Part shown: positions 11,960 through 24,194 of the stretch, in pieces
Position numbering within the stretch: position 1 is the first letter of the stretch
How the letters are laid out: each line of letters begins with the position of its first letter
Assembly: GCA_024500155.1 (NCBI GenBank)
Contig: CM044877.1
Coordinates: 24,198,001 to 24,262,000 of the forward strand
Length of the DNA stretch: 64,000 bases
Direction: 5' to 3'
Source of the DNA: Chenopodium formosanum
Lineage: Eukaryota > Streptophyta > Magnoliopsida > Caryophyllales > Amaranthaceae
Translations under genes and position numbers: made by a program
Notes under the pieces: model-generated
Told to the model about the DNA's origin: nothing
Database searches by the model: none
The model's input: only the letters and a program-made list of their open reading frames with translations

Positions 11960-12372
11960 TCAAGCAAGCTTTTCAAAACCGCATTTTTTTTTGCTCATTC
12001 GAATCTGAACAATGGCTTTACGATTTTTTATCATTTTTATACCTTTTCTTTAATTAATTATATTAATTATAATTTTTTTGGATTTTATTTAGACTTAATT
12101 TTAAGTTTTTATAAGTCCAATATTTTATTTTTCATTTTCTTTTTTCGGGGAAAAAGTCGGATACCCTCCATCAATAATAAAAATGACGGAATTTTTGCGC
12201 AAAATTAATAATTATCATAATTCTCTGCACACACAAATACGCACATAAAAATGAAAAATAAATGTTAAATAAATAAACTCAAAATAATATGTATATACAA
12301 TATGTCTAATAAATGAATCTAATAAAAGCAAAGTTCTATATAAGTCAAAAAAAAAAAAAACACATGCATAAA
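11960..12372. other. Spacer between antisense genes in T1
   Basis: AT-rich, no gene. At about 12145-12195 it holds a block (GGGGAAAAAGTCGGATA…CTCCATCAATAATAA) that resembles the region at the leader donor site of the same elements and recurs at 33540 and, on the other strand, at about 51180. Confidence 0.5.
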
Positions 12373-14722
12373 CTACGGCGCCGGTGGACACAAATGATGA
12401 GAGACGCCCATCATATCATAAAATTACGCAGTACGAGGAGTAACCTCTCCACTAGCTCCAGCTCCAGTCTCCTCGGGAGGTGGAAAACTCAACACAGGAC
12501 CCGTCCACCCAAGATCGCCCTAAAGCTGATGTTGCGGAGGCTGCTGCGATGACGTGCCGACCTTGTACATCTCGCCACCTCTAAGAGCCGAGTTAGCCTC
12601 TCCCTAGCCTACTGGCTCAGCACGTGTACCCTAAGATGAAGAGCCCGATCCCTCCACCGCCTCGGTCCGAGCAGCCTCAGAACGACCACGTTGACGGCCA
12701 GAACCAGTACGACGACGTTTCGAGGTAGACCTCGCCGGGTCTTTCCGGACCTCAGGTCTCGTCTAGGTGTAAGAAGCGATGGGCTGACCCTACAAGAAGA
12801 AACTAAGTCAGAAATAATCTAAATAGACATAACAATGAAGAAATAAGAAAGAAGGCTACCTCCTGAACGGCGTCGTCGTGACGACATGTGGCCACATTCT
12901 TCATCCGAACAAGCTGGCTCCGGAAGGCATCTATACACCGTGCCATCGCCTTGACCACCTCGCGCGAGAATCGTCAAAGAGATAAAGTTAGTAACAATGC
13001 ATAACATATATGAACAAAATTGCAAATAAATAAAGCTTACCCGAGACTGGTGGCGAGGAATCGACCACTCCACGAACCGCTTGTTCTCAGGAGCCTGAGG
13101 AATCATCTCCTCGATCGGCCCCGTATGTCCCCTGGTAATGGATGGACATACGAGGTGGCACGAACTCAGTAGGTCCAGCCTGACAAAAGCAAGTCAAAGT
13201 CAGTAAAATATCACTTGGGGACTACTTAATAAAAAATAAAAGATGAAAAACATACCGCCACCTCTTTAGCCAGAACAGGGGATGGAGCTAACAACGGCAG
13301 CAGCTCCTCCTCATAGCACCGCCCAGGGATCGTATAAGATCGCGAAGGGGTGCCAGCCCTCTCTGACATGCTCACCAGCCTCACGCCAATGAACGTATGA
13401 CGCGGCAGAGGAATAGGAGCAACAAAAGTGTCCGAGGAATGCCAAATAGCAACCCTCTCTCCAAGATATGCAATCGCTCCATACGTCCCTAAGAAGTAGC
13501 GATGCTTAGCGGTGTACTATGCAGCTAACCCAAGGAAAACCAAGCCGATCCACGCCCAGTACTACACGTCAGGCTCCTACGAAGAACGCCTATGAGATAA
13601 GAATCTACTAAAGGTAATATGAAAGTGTTCAACTATGCAAAGAACCATACCGAGAGGATCTGATCTCGAACATAAGCAGTAGAAATCCCAACGCGTCGGC
13701 CTCCTCAACAAGCGCTCATAGGAAACCTGCGTGGCGACGGTATCGTCGGCGCAACTAAAGGAAAGTACTCGTTGAACCAGATCTATAAAAGGCAAAAAGT
13801 ATCAGCAAGTGCTAACCAAAGCTTAGAGCTAAACTTTTCGAGAGATAAAGTATACCTCTAATACTCTCTAGAAGCCGGACAGAGAGATGTTCCTCGTGAA
13901 GGACCGGTGTCAACACGAGTCTCGCAACGCTCGGACAAAGTCAGCATAGGCCAAGCTGGCCTAGTCATAAGTCCCGATCAAGTGAAGATCACAAACTGCA
14001 GGCAGGCAGTAAAGCAGCACTCTTCTACCCTTATTAGGGGAAAACGTCCCTGACAGCAAGATAAGCACAAAGATGCGCACCCGCTGCTCTCAGGTGGTCG
14101 CATCATCCTCAAAATCCGCCACCAGAGTCAATCGTCGAATGCCCTTAGCGCTAAACTAAGTCGACTCTACCTCAGCACAAGCCCGAACAACAATCGGACC
14201 CAACAGCTCCTCAACCTCAGGAGAGAAGACACTAATGTTGCTGTTGAACAACAACGCAGTAGAACTAAACTCCAGTCCCGTAATGAGACTGAAGTCGGTC
14301 GGGGTGACCATCATCTCGCCCCAAGGGAAGTCGAAAGTGTTGGTGGTGTCCTAGAAGAACTCCACCAGGGCGCAAGCCACGTGGTGACCCTCGTTAGAGG
14401 CAATCATGGCCTCCGAGGTCTCCAACAGCGCAGCCAACCCGAAAGACTCCCAGAGAAGTCTCACCTCTCCATCGACGCCGATGTGCATCTTGTACAGGTG
14501 GCCCAGGGTATCGCAGCTCGAGCCATGGTAGCGCGTCCTACCAACCGTAATCCCACGTCGCACCCTCTTAGAGATGTGGTGGACGGGGGAAACGTACACA
14601 GTCCGCTCATCCCACTCAAGGATGGGACCAAGAGAAGTGGACGGGTCGGCGTCCTCCTCTTTGGGCTCATGCTCCCGTCGTGTGTCTCGGGACCGTGAAC
14701 CCGAACCTCGCTGTATACCCGT
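12373..14722 (-). pseudogene. T1 antisense gene B (plant mobile domain protein), disrupted
   Basis: Minus-strand homologue of the six-exon PMD gene of T2 (33756-36106), aligning from the start region (14722) to the stop (12375-12373). The start codon has changed from ATG to ACG (14722-14720) and several stops interrupt exon 1. Splice borders that T2 has lost are still good here. The acceptor before exon 4 is TTTTGTCAG at about 13182 and the donor after exon 5 is GAG|GTAGCC at about 12860. PMD proteins include the Arabidopsis MAIN/MAIL1 group and many transposon-encoded relatives; the role in the element is unknown. Confidence 0.75.
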
Positions 14723-15342
14723 GCTACATTGTGCAAAATCATCATAAAGTAAGGTTCTATAATATCTAAGGTTCGCCTAGCCGCATGATACTATGTTCGC
14801 AAAAAAACAGAGTACGTAGTACTAAAACTGAGCACGATTTCAAATTGAGCATACACGACATTTTTCAAGCATCCAAACAATTTCTTGAAATAATATGGTA
14901 ATTATTGTGACAAATTGGACAAGAATTTCTAGCAAAAACATCAAAAAAAAGCTACATTGTATTCCCGACCTTAAGAGGTCCGACAATGATGATTTGTTCG
15001 TTTCTTCACAAAAATGAGTCAAACAAGTGTCAAATTACTCCTTAGGCAATATATAAACATAATTAAGCAATTTCATGGCATAAAATGTGACAAACATAGT
15101 GAATTTAGAAATTTAAGATTCAAATTTTTAAGAAATTTATGAACTAATATGTGAAAAATTCATCAAAACCGGAGTGAGTTTGAAGGAAACTTACATAGAT
15201 CAGGAAAGTAGATGAAAGAAGCTTCGATTTGCAACAAATTTGAGAGAATTTGGTTGAGAAATGAGCAAGAACGAGTGAATTGAAGCTTAGCGACGATTTC
15301 TCAAACAAAAGCAAGCAGCAGCAACGGAAATGACGAAGAAAG
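14723..15342. other. Upstream region of T1 antisense gene B
   Basis: Untranslated leader of the antisense gene on the minus strand, conserved with T2 36107-36730. It is AT-rich and I see no coding potential. Confidence 0.5.
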
Positions 15343-15470
15343 GGATATATAAAGAAATCCTTACTCTAGCGCCAAACGATAGACTTTGGCGCTAGACAAT
15401 AGGGTTTAGCGCCTAACGCTAGTTCCGGCGCTTGGCGCTAGAGCCAAATTTGTGGCGCCAGCAGAATTTC
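15343..15470 (-). promoter_or_regulatory. Promoter of T1 antisense gene B: GC-motif cluster and TATA
   Basis: On the minus strand a cluster of GGCGCTA/GGCGCC units (15470-15364) is followed by TTTATATATCC (15353-15343), upstream of the PMD gene. The T2 copy has the cluster at 36845-36757 and a weaker CTTTAAATTCCC at 36746-36733. The long distance to the ATG (about 620 bp) implies a long 5' untranslated region or an unseen upstream intron. Confidence 0.55.
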
Positions 15471-15599
15471 AGCGGAGACAGAATGCTCAGCCGCTTAGAG
15501 CAGTTATTTTGACCTCTTACAACAATTTTGGGTTCCTTGGTACGCAAGTTAGCCCCTTTAAGCAATTTGACATAATTTAGTAATCGGCTTGATTACAAT

Positions 15600-15850
15600 T
15601 GCATAAAGTGCCTAAGCATTGGCTCACTTAACTTACAGCGCCTAAGCATTGGCTCAGCAAAGGCATCGACCTAATGGTTCATAAACAGCAAAGGCACTGA
15701 CGTAATAGTTCATAAACAGCAAAGGCATCGACATAATGGTTCATACAGAAAAGGCACCGACATATTGGTTCATAATTCAGAGAGCACCGACGTACAGGTT
15801 CAAAAGTTGTAAAAGCGCCAACATACAGGCATAGCAAAGCGAAAGATCGA
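15600..15850 (+). repeat. Tandem repeat of about 38 bp in the T1 3' region
   Basis: Six or so imperfect units built on AGCAAAGGCAyCGACrTAATGGTTCATA. The same position in T3 carries a different array (50150-50440). Hypervariable tandem repeats before the 3' LTR are a known property of Tat/Ogre elements and a source of satellite DNA. Confidence 0.8.
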
Positions 15851-15899
15851 CAGGTGTGGGTCTTCGGTAATTTTCCTTGGAATATTATTACCACAAATA

Positions 15900-16215
15900 A
15901 GGATAGCTTCAGGCGAGGATATCTTCGACAGCGTTCCCTAGCTTGCGGAGAGTTGTCACAAACAACTGGAGGTGATTTCAAGCGATGTTATCTTCGATCG
16001 TGTTCCCTGGCTTGCGGAAGGTGGTCACAAAGCGCTAGAAGGTCGTTTCAGGCGAAGCAATCTTTGATAGGGTTCTCTAGCTTGCAAAAGTCTATCACGG
16101 CGGAATTGGAGGCAGTTACCGGCGTAGCATTCTTCAGGCGACATTCTCTAGCTTACAGAAGATCGTCAAAACAAACAGTAGGATAGCATTCCCTAGCTTG
16201 CGGAAGGTTATCACA
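15900..16215 (+). repeat. Tandem repeat of 70 bp in the T1 3' region
   Basis: The marker GTTCCCTAGCTTGCGG recurs at about 15932, 16002, 16072, 16142 and 16188. This gives three 70-bp steps and a shortened last unit. It is related at a distance to the 68-bp array of T2 (37195-37435). Confidence 0.85.
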
Positions 16216-16362
16216 ACAACAGCGAGTGTAGCAACAAATCGGTTTCTATTTAAGAGACGTGTGCTCGACGGTGCAATATACGCATTTCTTAACTCTCTTA
16301 CTTATTTTACTAACGCTAGTTTGCAGGTATCGGCGTTACAAGAATGATGATTTGACTCTTGC

Positions 16363-17325
16363 ATGTAGGAACTAGCTTAAAAACAAAGAGTCTAGCACCG
16401 ATGATTAGACTCTGGCGCCAGGCGATAACTTCTGTCGCCAGGCGCCAAAGCCAAATTGCAGCGCCGGCCTCTGTTCGCTGGCGCCAACTTCTTCCAATAC
16501 CGAGCCACAAATATGCGTTCTAATTTTGACCAGTTTTTAGCACTGTTTGCTCGATCCTACTTCCTGATTGAGTTTTTCTCACTTTTCTGAATCCCATATG
16601 TGTTCTACATATGGACATAACCCTTTGGGAATTCATGCTCCATCTACTTGATGGAACTCTCTTTGCAACAAAGGGTACATCCGAGAATGTTGAATTCACC
16701 AAACTATGGAAGCGAGTTTTTAACTCGCGGTGTCCCATCCACTCTCGCCAACCCTTCAAGGTTAGGATTTCGCGCGGTGTATCTGGACTATTAACCATGG
16801 ACCCTCTATGACTAACCCATATCCCGAACTTTAGAGAACCAGAGCCATGGTTAGGTTGCAAACTCATTGCATCATATTGTGTCTACTTGACTAATTGTGC
16901 ATTATTTGTTGTGCATACTCTGTGTATTTTCCTAACCGTTTGTTTGACTTGTGTTAAGACTAAATAAACTGATTAATGACTAAAAGAACTTCATCTAATT
17001 AACTAATTAATTTATTTTGAGTAATTAAAGTCTAATTTAATAGGAGTTGACTTAGTACGACTTTAGGCATACCCTATAGAGTAATAATACCGAAAGCAGT
17101 TCCAAATCAACGTTCCAGCAATGGCGACGAGATTTGGACTACAGCGCCACTCTGTGGAGTGCACCGCCTGGAGACAGTTCTGTTGTCTGGCGCTACACTT
17201 CATAGTGCGGCGCTAGTGCTGTCGTTTTGACGATAGTTCGGTATGTTGCTCGAGTCATCACTTTGTGTCTAATTAGACAGTTTGCTAATCAACTCGATTA
17301 ATTTTTATTAATAATAATACCTCGT
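16363..17325 (+). repeat. Leader-like segment duplicated next to the T1 3' LTR
   Basis: About 0.96 kb that matches the leader between primer site and gag (T2 about 22810-23750; T1 about 1965-2395), including two GC-motif clusters (16395-16495, 17130-17220). It includes the block missing from T1's own leader. In T3 the 3' LTR instead follows directly on the sequence that ends here at about 16360. No purine-rich tract is visible before the LTR at 17326. Confidence 0.75.
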
Positions 17326-19287
17326 TGTAGACACCCATTTGTGTCTCCCCAAAACCAAACCCAGTGATGAGTACCTTTCACGTCGAATCATAATCGAATG
17401 AAGTGAAAGTGTGGAAAGTCTAGTGTTGTGGATAGTTTTAATTCTTTTCTTTCTCTCTATTTTTGAAAACCTATTTTAAAAAAACAGCCAATCCAGTTTG
17501 GTATGGTCCATGGAAAGGGTCCAATAATAGTATAGTTGGATGGGGCTTGAAATGAGCTTTCCAACGATATATTATAAGCCCAAATCCGATGAATAATGAG
17601 GAAGTTATGGCCAAATTACTAAATTGGGCCCAGTTTGATCTTTATATGCGGCCCAATGATCTAGAGGATGGCCTAATATTGATTTATCATTCCTAATGCA
17701 ATTAGAATTGATTTTAGTCTTCTAGATTCTTCTAGAAGGTTCTTTTCATTCCTTTTCAATTAGCATTGACAAATTGACTTTGGTTGACTTTTTAGAGTTT
17801 TAATTTGAATTAGAGAAGTGTTTTTAAGGAAAATACGATTTTGCTCCTCTGTACGGCTAAATTTTATCAAAACTAAGAAAACGCGTGAGATTAATTATTA
17901 GCGCCTGGCGCTAATGCTTGGCGCCTTGCGCTAGCCTTAGCGTTTGACGCTAATGTCCAGCGTCTGGCGCTTATCGAGTTTTATTCTCGTCGAAACTCTT
18001 ATTTGTTTTTCAATTTGTCCGACTGATTTTCTCTTTAAACAGTCTCCTAAAATCACCGTTTTGAATCATCAACAACAATTATTTTTCTTATTCTCTCTAG
18101 CTTTCAAGATTTGTCTCTCTGTCTTATTCTCTCTAGCTTTTGCATACAAAATTTCGCATTCACAAGATCTAGAAACACCTAGCCAAGTTCGAAGTTGCCT
18201 TCTTCCTAGACGTGAAAGGTTTTAATTTCTGAGGGTTTGGTCCCAAATCTAGTCTAAATTTTCTTTAATCTCTCTTTCAATTATTTAATTTAATTCTTTG
18301 ATTTTATTATTTTCCTTGAAGTTACTAACGCGTGAATTTTGTTATTAGAAAGAGATACGAGGTATCCAAGTAAGTGCTTTAAATTGTTTATTAATTTTAT
18401 GGTTCTTAGAAATCATGTCTAGGTTGTTATTATGATTCCTAGTGTCATGTTAGGGTGTTTTTATCTTCTTAGTATCATGTTCAGGGTAAAAACTATAATT
18501 TCTAATATCAAATATGACAATTATGATTATTGTGATGCTTCCTATTCTCTTCCTAATATTTTTGTTAGTATCATGTTTAGGGTTAAATATTTGATCTTTG
18601 ATGTTTAGTGACATGCTAGGGTTTGTTATTAATCTTGTTAGTATCATGTCTAGGATCTTGCTATTATTATGCTTTAACATGATTATGATAACTATGATTA
18701 TGATTATGATTATTTTCATGAATATTATGATTATAATTGTTATAATTTATTATAATCGTGTTGCTTGATACTTATTATTATTTATTGCTTGATCACGCCT
18801 TTTATGCATGTTTAAAGGAAATTGGTAATTGTAATCACGCTTAATAAGATAATTAATAATCTTGTTTAGGGTTAATATGATTATAATTCAAGTGATCGCC
18901 AATAATAGTTTTGATTGTGCATTAATATTCAACTAACATAGATTAAACAGGTTTAGGGTAAACCTATTGATTGCATGTTAGTCAGAAAGTGCACATGAAT
19001 ATTATCAGAATAAAGTAGAGGCCTATTATTAGGGCAGGTTCAATCTCTTTTAGATTGGATTTGTACCTTCATCCCTGAAATTCTAGTCATGGTTCCAGAC
19101 CTATTGGAGTTAACGATCTCCTGGATCGTTAAGGGGTGTAACCTTCACCTCGTGAACGGTTTACAAGTTCCTAAAACTTGTTGGTGACTCTTTTGCTCTA
19201 TCTTCTTTCCCTTTGGACGACACCGTACTTTAGTATATGATCACAATGAGGTTCAAGTTTGGGGTAATGCTTGAAATATTTCCTACA
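17326..19287 (+). repeat. T1 3' LTR
   Basis: Complete LTR, 1962 bp, starting TGTAGACACCC and ending CCTACA, pairing with the 5' LTR at 1-1733. The GC-motif cluster is at 17901-17973 and the decayed TATA at about 18032. Followed directly by MULE coding sequence (AAGGATCCTTGCGAT…). Confidence 0.92.
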
Positions 19288-20583
19288 ATAAGGATCCTTG
19301 CGATACTAATTATGAAGTGGAGTGTGAATAATAAGACTATTTGAATAAGGAGAAATTAGTTGACTATGAAGAAGAGGACTGGCTGGGTGATTATGTTATA
19401 TATGAAGCAAACTTTGGATCTGGTCACAATGACCTAGAGCTGTTAAAAGATCCTGATTTATTTGATATAGACACCAGTGATGATGAGCAACCGGAAGCCA
19501 GGGAGAGAGTTAGGGGTTTCAGTTCAAATGTGATTGAATTAGCACATAAACTTCAATAAGAAGCTGGTAGGGGAAATCATTCTGCACAACAAGAAGGGGT
19601 AGCTTACTGGACAGAACTGTTGATGGGGGATTTGTTTCTGAATATGAGAAGTTATAGGATGAAATTCATACACCTAAGGGTAGTGAGGATGAGGTAATAA
19701 TGGAGGAAAGAAGAAAAAGAAGGGGGTTGTTGGTAAGGGCGGATACAGAAGGTTGGACAAAGGTTTGGAACAAGAGTAGCCTTTAAGGAGGCTGTGGCTA
19801 ATTATGCAGTGTTTCAGGGTAGGAACTTAAGCATTGTCTCAGGAAATAGGCCTAAGCAGCAGATCGAGAATTCTTGTGAGGTGTTCAGTAGGGTGTCCAT
19901 TTAGATTGTATGGTTCTTGGGATTCTGGGAGGGGTTCATTTGTGCTGAAATCAGTCATGGGGGATCATAGTTGCTTAAGGAATATGGAGAAAAACAAGCA
20001 ACTGAAGTGCACCTTGTTGGCTGAGTAGGTGCTTGATGTGTTCAAGGCTAGACCATATTGGCCTTTTAAGGAAATAATACAGACAGTAAGGAGGGCTTAT
20101 AGGGTTATAATTAAGTGAGATTTTATTTACAAAGTCAAGTACTATGCCCATAGAAAGCTGCATGGTTCTATGAGAGAACATTACAATAAAGTGGGGAGGC
20201 ATTTAGAAGCATTGAAAAAGGTTAGTCCAAACACACACTTGGACTTAGTTAGTTACATGGAGAAGAAGAAACTACCTGAAATCTTTCAAAGGCTGTATGT
20301 TTATTTTAAGGGAGTGCAAAAGGGTTGGAAAGAAGGTTGTAGGAAAGTCATATGCATTCATGCATGTTTTAGTGTTTCTTGAAGACATTTTTTGGTGGTC
20401 AATTGATGTCAGCGGTTGGGAAAGATGGAAATGATCAAATGTATCCCATTGCTTGGGTTGTTGTGGAAGGTGAGAGCAATCTGTCATGGAAGTGGTTTTT
20501 GAAGAACTTGAAGAAGAGCCTTAATCTTGGAGATGGAGTTGGGACTGTCTTTGTTTCAGATGAGCATCAAGTAACAGCGAACT
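19288..20583 (+). pseudogene. MULE transposase, N-terminal part, disrupted
   Basis: Mutator-type DDE transposase of plants. The acidic N-terminal segment (19341-19559) is followed by the zinc-type DNA-binding region (about 19760-20030; FKEAVANYAVFQGRNLS and CPFRLYGSWD). The catalytic core follows (FQRLYVYFKG…GCRKVICI, 20280-20365; FFGGQLMSAVGKDGNDQMYPIAWVVVEGE, 20385-20480; VFVSDEHQ, 20550-20570). The first catalytic Asp (normally C-[IV]-D-[AG]-C-F) reads His at about 20359. In-frame stops and a frameshift (about 19845) are present. A donor GTAACA begins at 20571. The gene is cut on the left by T1 and, within this intron, by T2; it continues at 37510. Confidence 0.85.
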
Positions 20584-22518
20584 TGTAGACACCCATTTGT
20601 GTCTCCCCAAAACCAAACCCGGTGATGAGTGCCTTTCATGTCGAATCATAATCGAATGAAGTGAAAGTGTGAAAGGTCTAGTGTTGCGGAAAGTTTTATT
20701 TCTTTTCTCTTCTCCCTAATTTTGAAAACTTTATTTTAAGAAAACAGCTAATCCAGTTTGGTTAGTCCACGATATGGGTCCAATAGTGGTGTAGTTGGAT
20801 GGGGCTTGCAAAGACCTTTCCAACGATATATTATAAGCCCAATTCCGATGAATATTGAGGAAGTTATGGCCAATTTACTAAACTGGGCCCGGTTTGAGCT
20901 TTATGTACGGCCCAATGATCTAGGGGAGGGCCTAATATGATTTATCATTCCTAATGCAATTAGGAATGGTTTTAGTCTTCTAGAATCTTCTAGAAGGTTC
21001 TTTTCATTCCTAATTCAATTAGGACTTTTTAGAGTTTTAATCAAGATCAAATAGCATTTTCGAAGAAAATATATTATTTTATCTTCCAGTACGGTAAATT
21101 TATCAGATTTTAGAAAACGCGTTGAAATCCAGTTTGGCATCCAACCCCAGGCCTTGGCGCCTGGCGCTAGCCACTGGTGCCTGGCGCCAGCTAGCCAGGG
21201 TTGGCGCCAATACTGTTTTGTGATCTTCAGACTCTATTTTGTTAAATTATCTTTTTTGGCTTATTTTCTCTATAAATATCGTATTCAAAACTCCGTTTTC
21301 ATTCACCAATTCTCCTCATTCTTAAGTATTCATCTACAATAGATTCATCATCATTCTTCTCTCTATTCTCAATAAACATTAATTCTTTAGCATTCAATTC
21401 TTTCTTGCTTTTTCATACAAAATTCCGCATTCACAAGATCTAGAAACACCTAGCCATATTCGAAGTTGCCTTCGCCCTAGGCGTGAAAGGTTTAATTTCT
21501 GAGGGTTTGGTCCCAAATCTCTCTTTCAATTATTTAATTTAATTGTTTGATTATTATTTTCCTTGAAGTTACTAACGTGTGTATTTTGTTATTAGAAAGA
21601 GGTACAAGGCATCCAAGTAAGTACTTTAATTAATTAATTGATTTTATGATGTAGACATCATGTTTATATTGTTATTATGATTCCTAGTATCATGTCTAGG
21701 GTAATTTTAATATTAAATATGATTATTATGATGCTTCCTATGTTCTTCCTAATATTAATTCATGTTAGTATCATGTTAGGGTTAAAGATTTAATTTTTAT
21801 TGCTTAGTGACATGCTAGGGTTTGTTATTAATCTTGTTAGTATCATGCCTAGGATCTTGCTATTATTATGCTTTAATATTAACATGAGCATGATTATGAT
21901 TTTAATTGTTATAATTTATGATGATGATTATTATTATTATTATTATTTTGATAACGATTATAATTATTGTTATGGTTATTTATTATGTTGCTTGATACGA
22001 TACTTTTTCATTGTTTGATCACACCTTTTATGCATGTTAAAGAGAATTGGTACTTATAATCGCGCTTAATAAGATAATTAATAATCTTGTTAGGGTTAAT
22101 TGTGATTATAATTCAAGTGATCGCCAATAATAGTTTATTTGTGCATTATATTCAACCAACATAGATTAAACAGGTTTAGGGTTAATCCTATTGATTGCAT
22201 GTTAATTAGAAAGCGTACATGAATACGAGCAGAATAAAGTAGAGGCCTATTATTAGGGCAGATTCAATCTCTTTTAGGTTGGATTTGTACCTTCATCCCC
22301 GAACCCTTATTTGGTTCATGACCTTATGGAGTTGACGATCTCTTGGATCGTTAAGGGGTGTAACCTTCATCCTATGAACGGTTTACAAGTTCCTTAAAAA
22401 CTTATTGGCGACTCTTTTGCTCTATCTTCTTCCCTTTTGGACGCCACCGTACTTTAGTGTATGGTCACAGTGGGGTTCGAGCTAGTGGGATTTTAAAGGC
22501 TTGAAATTATTCCCCACA
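20584..22518 (+). repeat. T2 5' LTR
   Basis: Starts TGTAGACACCC and ends CCCCACA, 1935 bp. Same overall plan as the T1 LTRs but clearly more diverged from them than they are from each other. GC-motif cluster at 21150-21213 (partly rearranged), TATAAATATC at about 21270. Confidence 0.9.
21150..21277 (+). promoter_or_regulatory. T2 LTR promoter
   Basis: TTGGCGCCTGGCGCTAG-type units at 21150-21213 followed by CTCTATAAATATC (about 21268). Same arrangement as in T1; inferred from position. Confidence 0.6.
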
Positions 22519-22524
22519 GTTTTT

Positions 22525-22542
22525 TGGCGACTCCAATGGGGA
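22525..22542 (+). other. Primer binding site, tRNA-Arg type
   Basis: TGGCGACTCCAATGGGGA, one base different from the T1 site (ACT to AAT), located six bases after the LTR end. Confidence 0.85.
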
Positions 22543-24194
22543 GGATTTCTATTTTAATTCCCGAATTTGTTTCGGCAATGATTTAGAATGAGTGGATGAG
22601 ACTCGAAAAGTTCTAAGTATTTCGTGTGCGTAATTTTGATTAACATTATTGTCATATGCATAAAAAGGCTCTCATTGGAAAGACCATACGTAATGAGTAA
22701 AAAACATAGGATTTTACATGTAGGGAATTTGAGAAATGTCTTTCACAACTAGGACTGAGATAACACCGCGCGAAACTGGAAGATTTTATCGAGCACAGAA
22801 AGCTGCTGAGGCATGTGGGAAGTAACGTCAGGGGCCAGAGCTTGGCGCCACACTTTTAGCCGTAGTGCCAGACGCCAATATTGGCGCTAGGCGCTATAGT
22901 TAAAAGTTGGCGCCAGTCTCTGTTTGCTGGCGCCAATTTCCCCCAATACCGAGCCAGAAATATGCGTTCTAAATTCGACCGGTTTTTCGTATTGTTTGCT
23001 CGATCCTACTTCTTGATTGAATTTTTTCTCACTTTTCTAAAACCCATCTGTGTTCTACATATGGACATAACACTCTGGGAATTCATGCTCCATCTACCCG
23101 ATTGAACGCTCTTGGCAACAAAGGGTACATCCGAGATGTTGAATTCACCAAACCATGGAAGCGAGTTTTTTCTAAAACTCACGGTGTCCCATCCATTCGC
23201 GCCAACCCTTCACGGTTAGGCTTCCGCGCGGTGCATCCGGACAATTAACCATGGACCCTATTTGACAAAACCATATCCCGAACTTTAGAGAACTAGAGCC
23301 ATGGTTAGGTTGCAAACTCATTGCATCATATTGTGCCTACTTGACTAATTGTGCATTATTTGTTGTGCATATATGTTCTATGTTTCTCTTAACCGTTTGT
23401 TGATTTGTGTTGAGACAAAAATTAATGACTTAAAGAACTTTGCCTAATTAATCAATTAATTAATTAATTTGAGTCAATAAAGTCTTTTTATTTTAATCAA
23501 AATTGACCTAGTCTGACTTTAGGCATACCCCAGTTGACTAATAATACCGAAAACAGTCCCAGACCGAAGCTCCAATATTGGCGCCAAAGTCTGAGCTGTA
23601 GCGCCACATTGTAGTGTATAGCGCCAGACATTAACTAAAATGTCTGGCGCCAACCACCATAGTGTGACGGCAGTCCTGTCACTTGGCTGACAGTTCGGAT
23701 TATTTGTCGAGTCATCACCTAATGTCTAATTAATAAGTTTTCTGTTTAATTCGGTTTATTTTGCTGACAATAATGCTTAATTTAATCAATGTTCGAGTTT
23801 AGGCACTAAGTCCCATGGTCTTACTCAAGATTCCAAGCATGTCATTTACACTCAATGCACACACCAACACACATGTTTGACCATGATTAAGAAAGCCTTG
23901 TGTGCGCGCTTTTTTCGTCATTTTTTTTAAGTGGGGTAAGTCCGATATTAATCCTCCAATAAATAATAATACTTAGTTCCCTAAAAATATGTACATTTTT
24001 TATTTTTTAATTTTTTTTAAAAAAAGTAAAAACCATAAAGTCAAGTTGATTCGAGTCAAGTAATTAAAACGCAAATTGGCTTAATTTACAGCTCATGGTC
24101 AAGAAAGGAAGGACGATTAATCAAAGATAACCTCTTCGTACAAGTCCAACTTTTCGACAAACCTATAGCCCGCAAGAGGAAAGCAAGAGTCATA
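22543..24194 (+). other. T2 leader with candidate intron (23936-24091)
   Basis: Longest leader of the three elements. It has GC-motif clusters at 22840-22950 and 23570-23680. The candidate intron has donor GTGGG|GTAAGTCC at 23936 and acceptor TTTACAG ending at 24091. The short segment between acceptor and ATG 24195 is open in the gag frame and similar in all copies, but no in-frame ATG precedes 24195 within it. Confidence 0.65.

Larger units (their letters stand above)
1..19287 (+). mobile_element. T1: Tat/Ogre-type Ty3/gypsy LTR retrotransposon with two antisense genes (5' end outside window)
   Basis: Order on the + strand: 5' LTR, tRNA-Arg primer site, leader, gag, protease, RT, RNase H, integrase. 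Then come two minus-strand genes (DUF7745-like and PMD), tandem repeats and the 3' LTR. Gag-pol order with integrase last is Ty3/gypsy. The tRNA-Arg primer site, the additional RNase H with an NNAAEYEA motif and the large region after integrase fit the Tat/Ogre lineage. The first window base corresponds to about position 265 of the LTR at 17326, so the left end and its target duplication are not visible. All coding parts carry stops or frameshifts, so this copy cannot make its own proteins. The sequence after the 3' LTR is MULE transposase coding sequence, so T1 is inserted in a MULE. Confidence 0.9.

Noticed and set aside
15600..16215. CRISPR-like arrays (also 50150-50440)
   Set aside because: Units are head-to-tail and imperfect without unique spacers, in plant retrotransposon DNA; they are ordinary tandem repeats.
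17326..19287. LTR at 17326 as a solo LTR
   Set aside because: The bases on either side (CTCGT and ATAAG) do not match, and it pairs well with the LTR at 1-1733.
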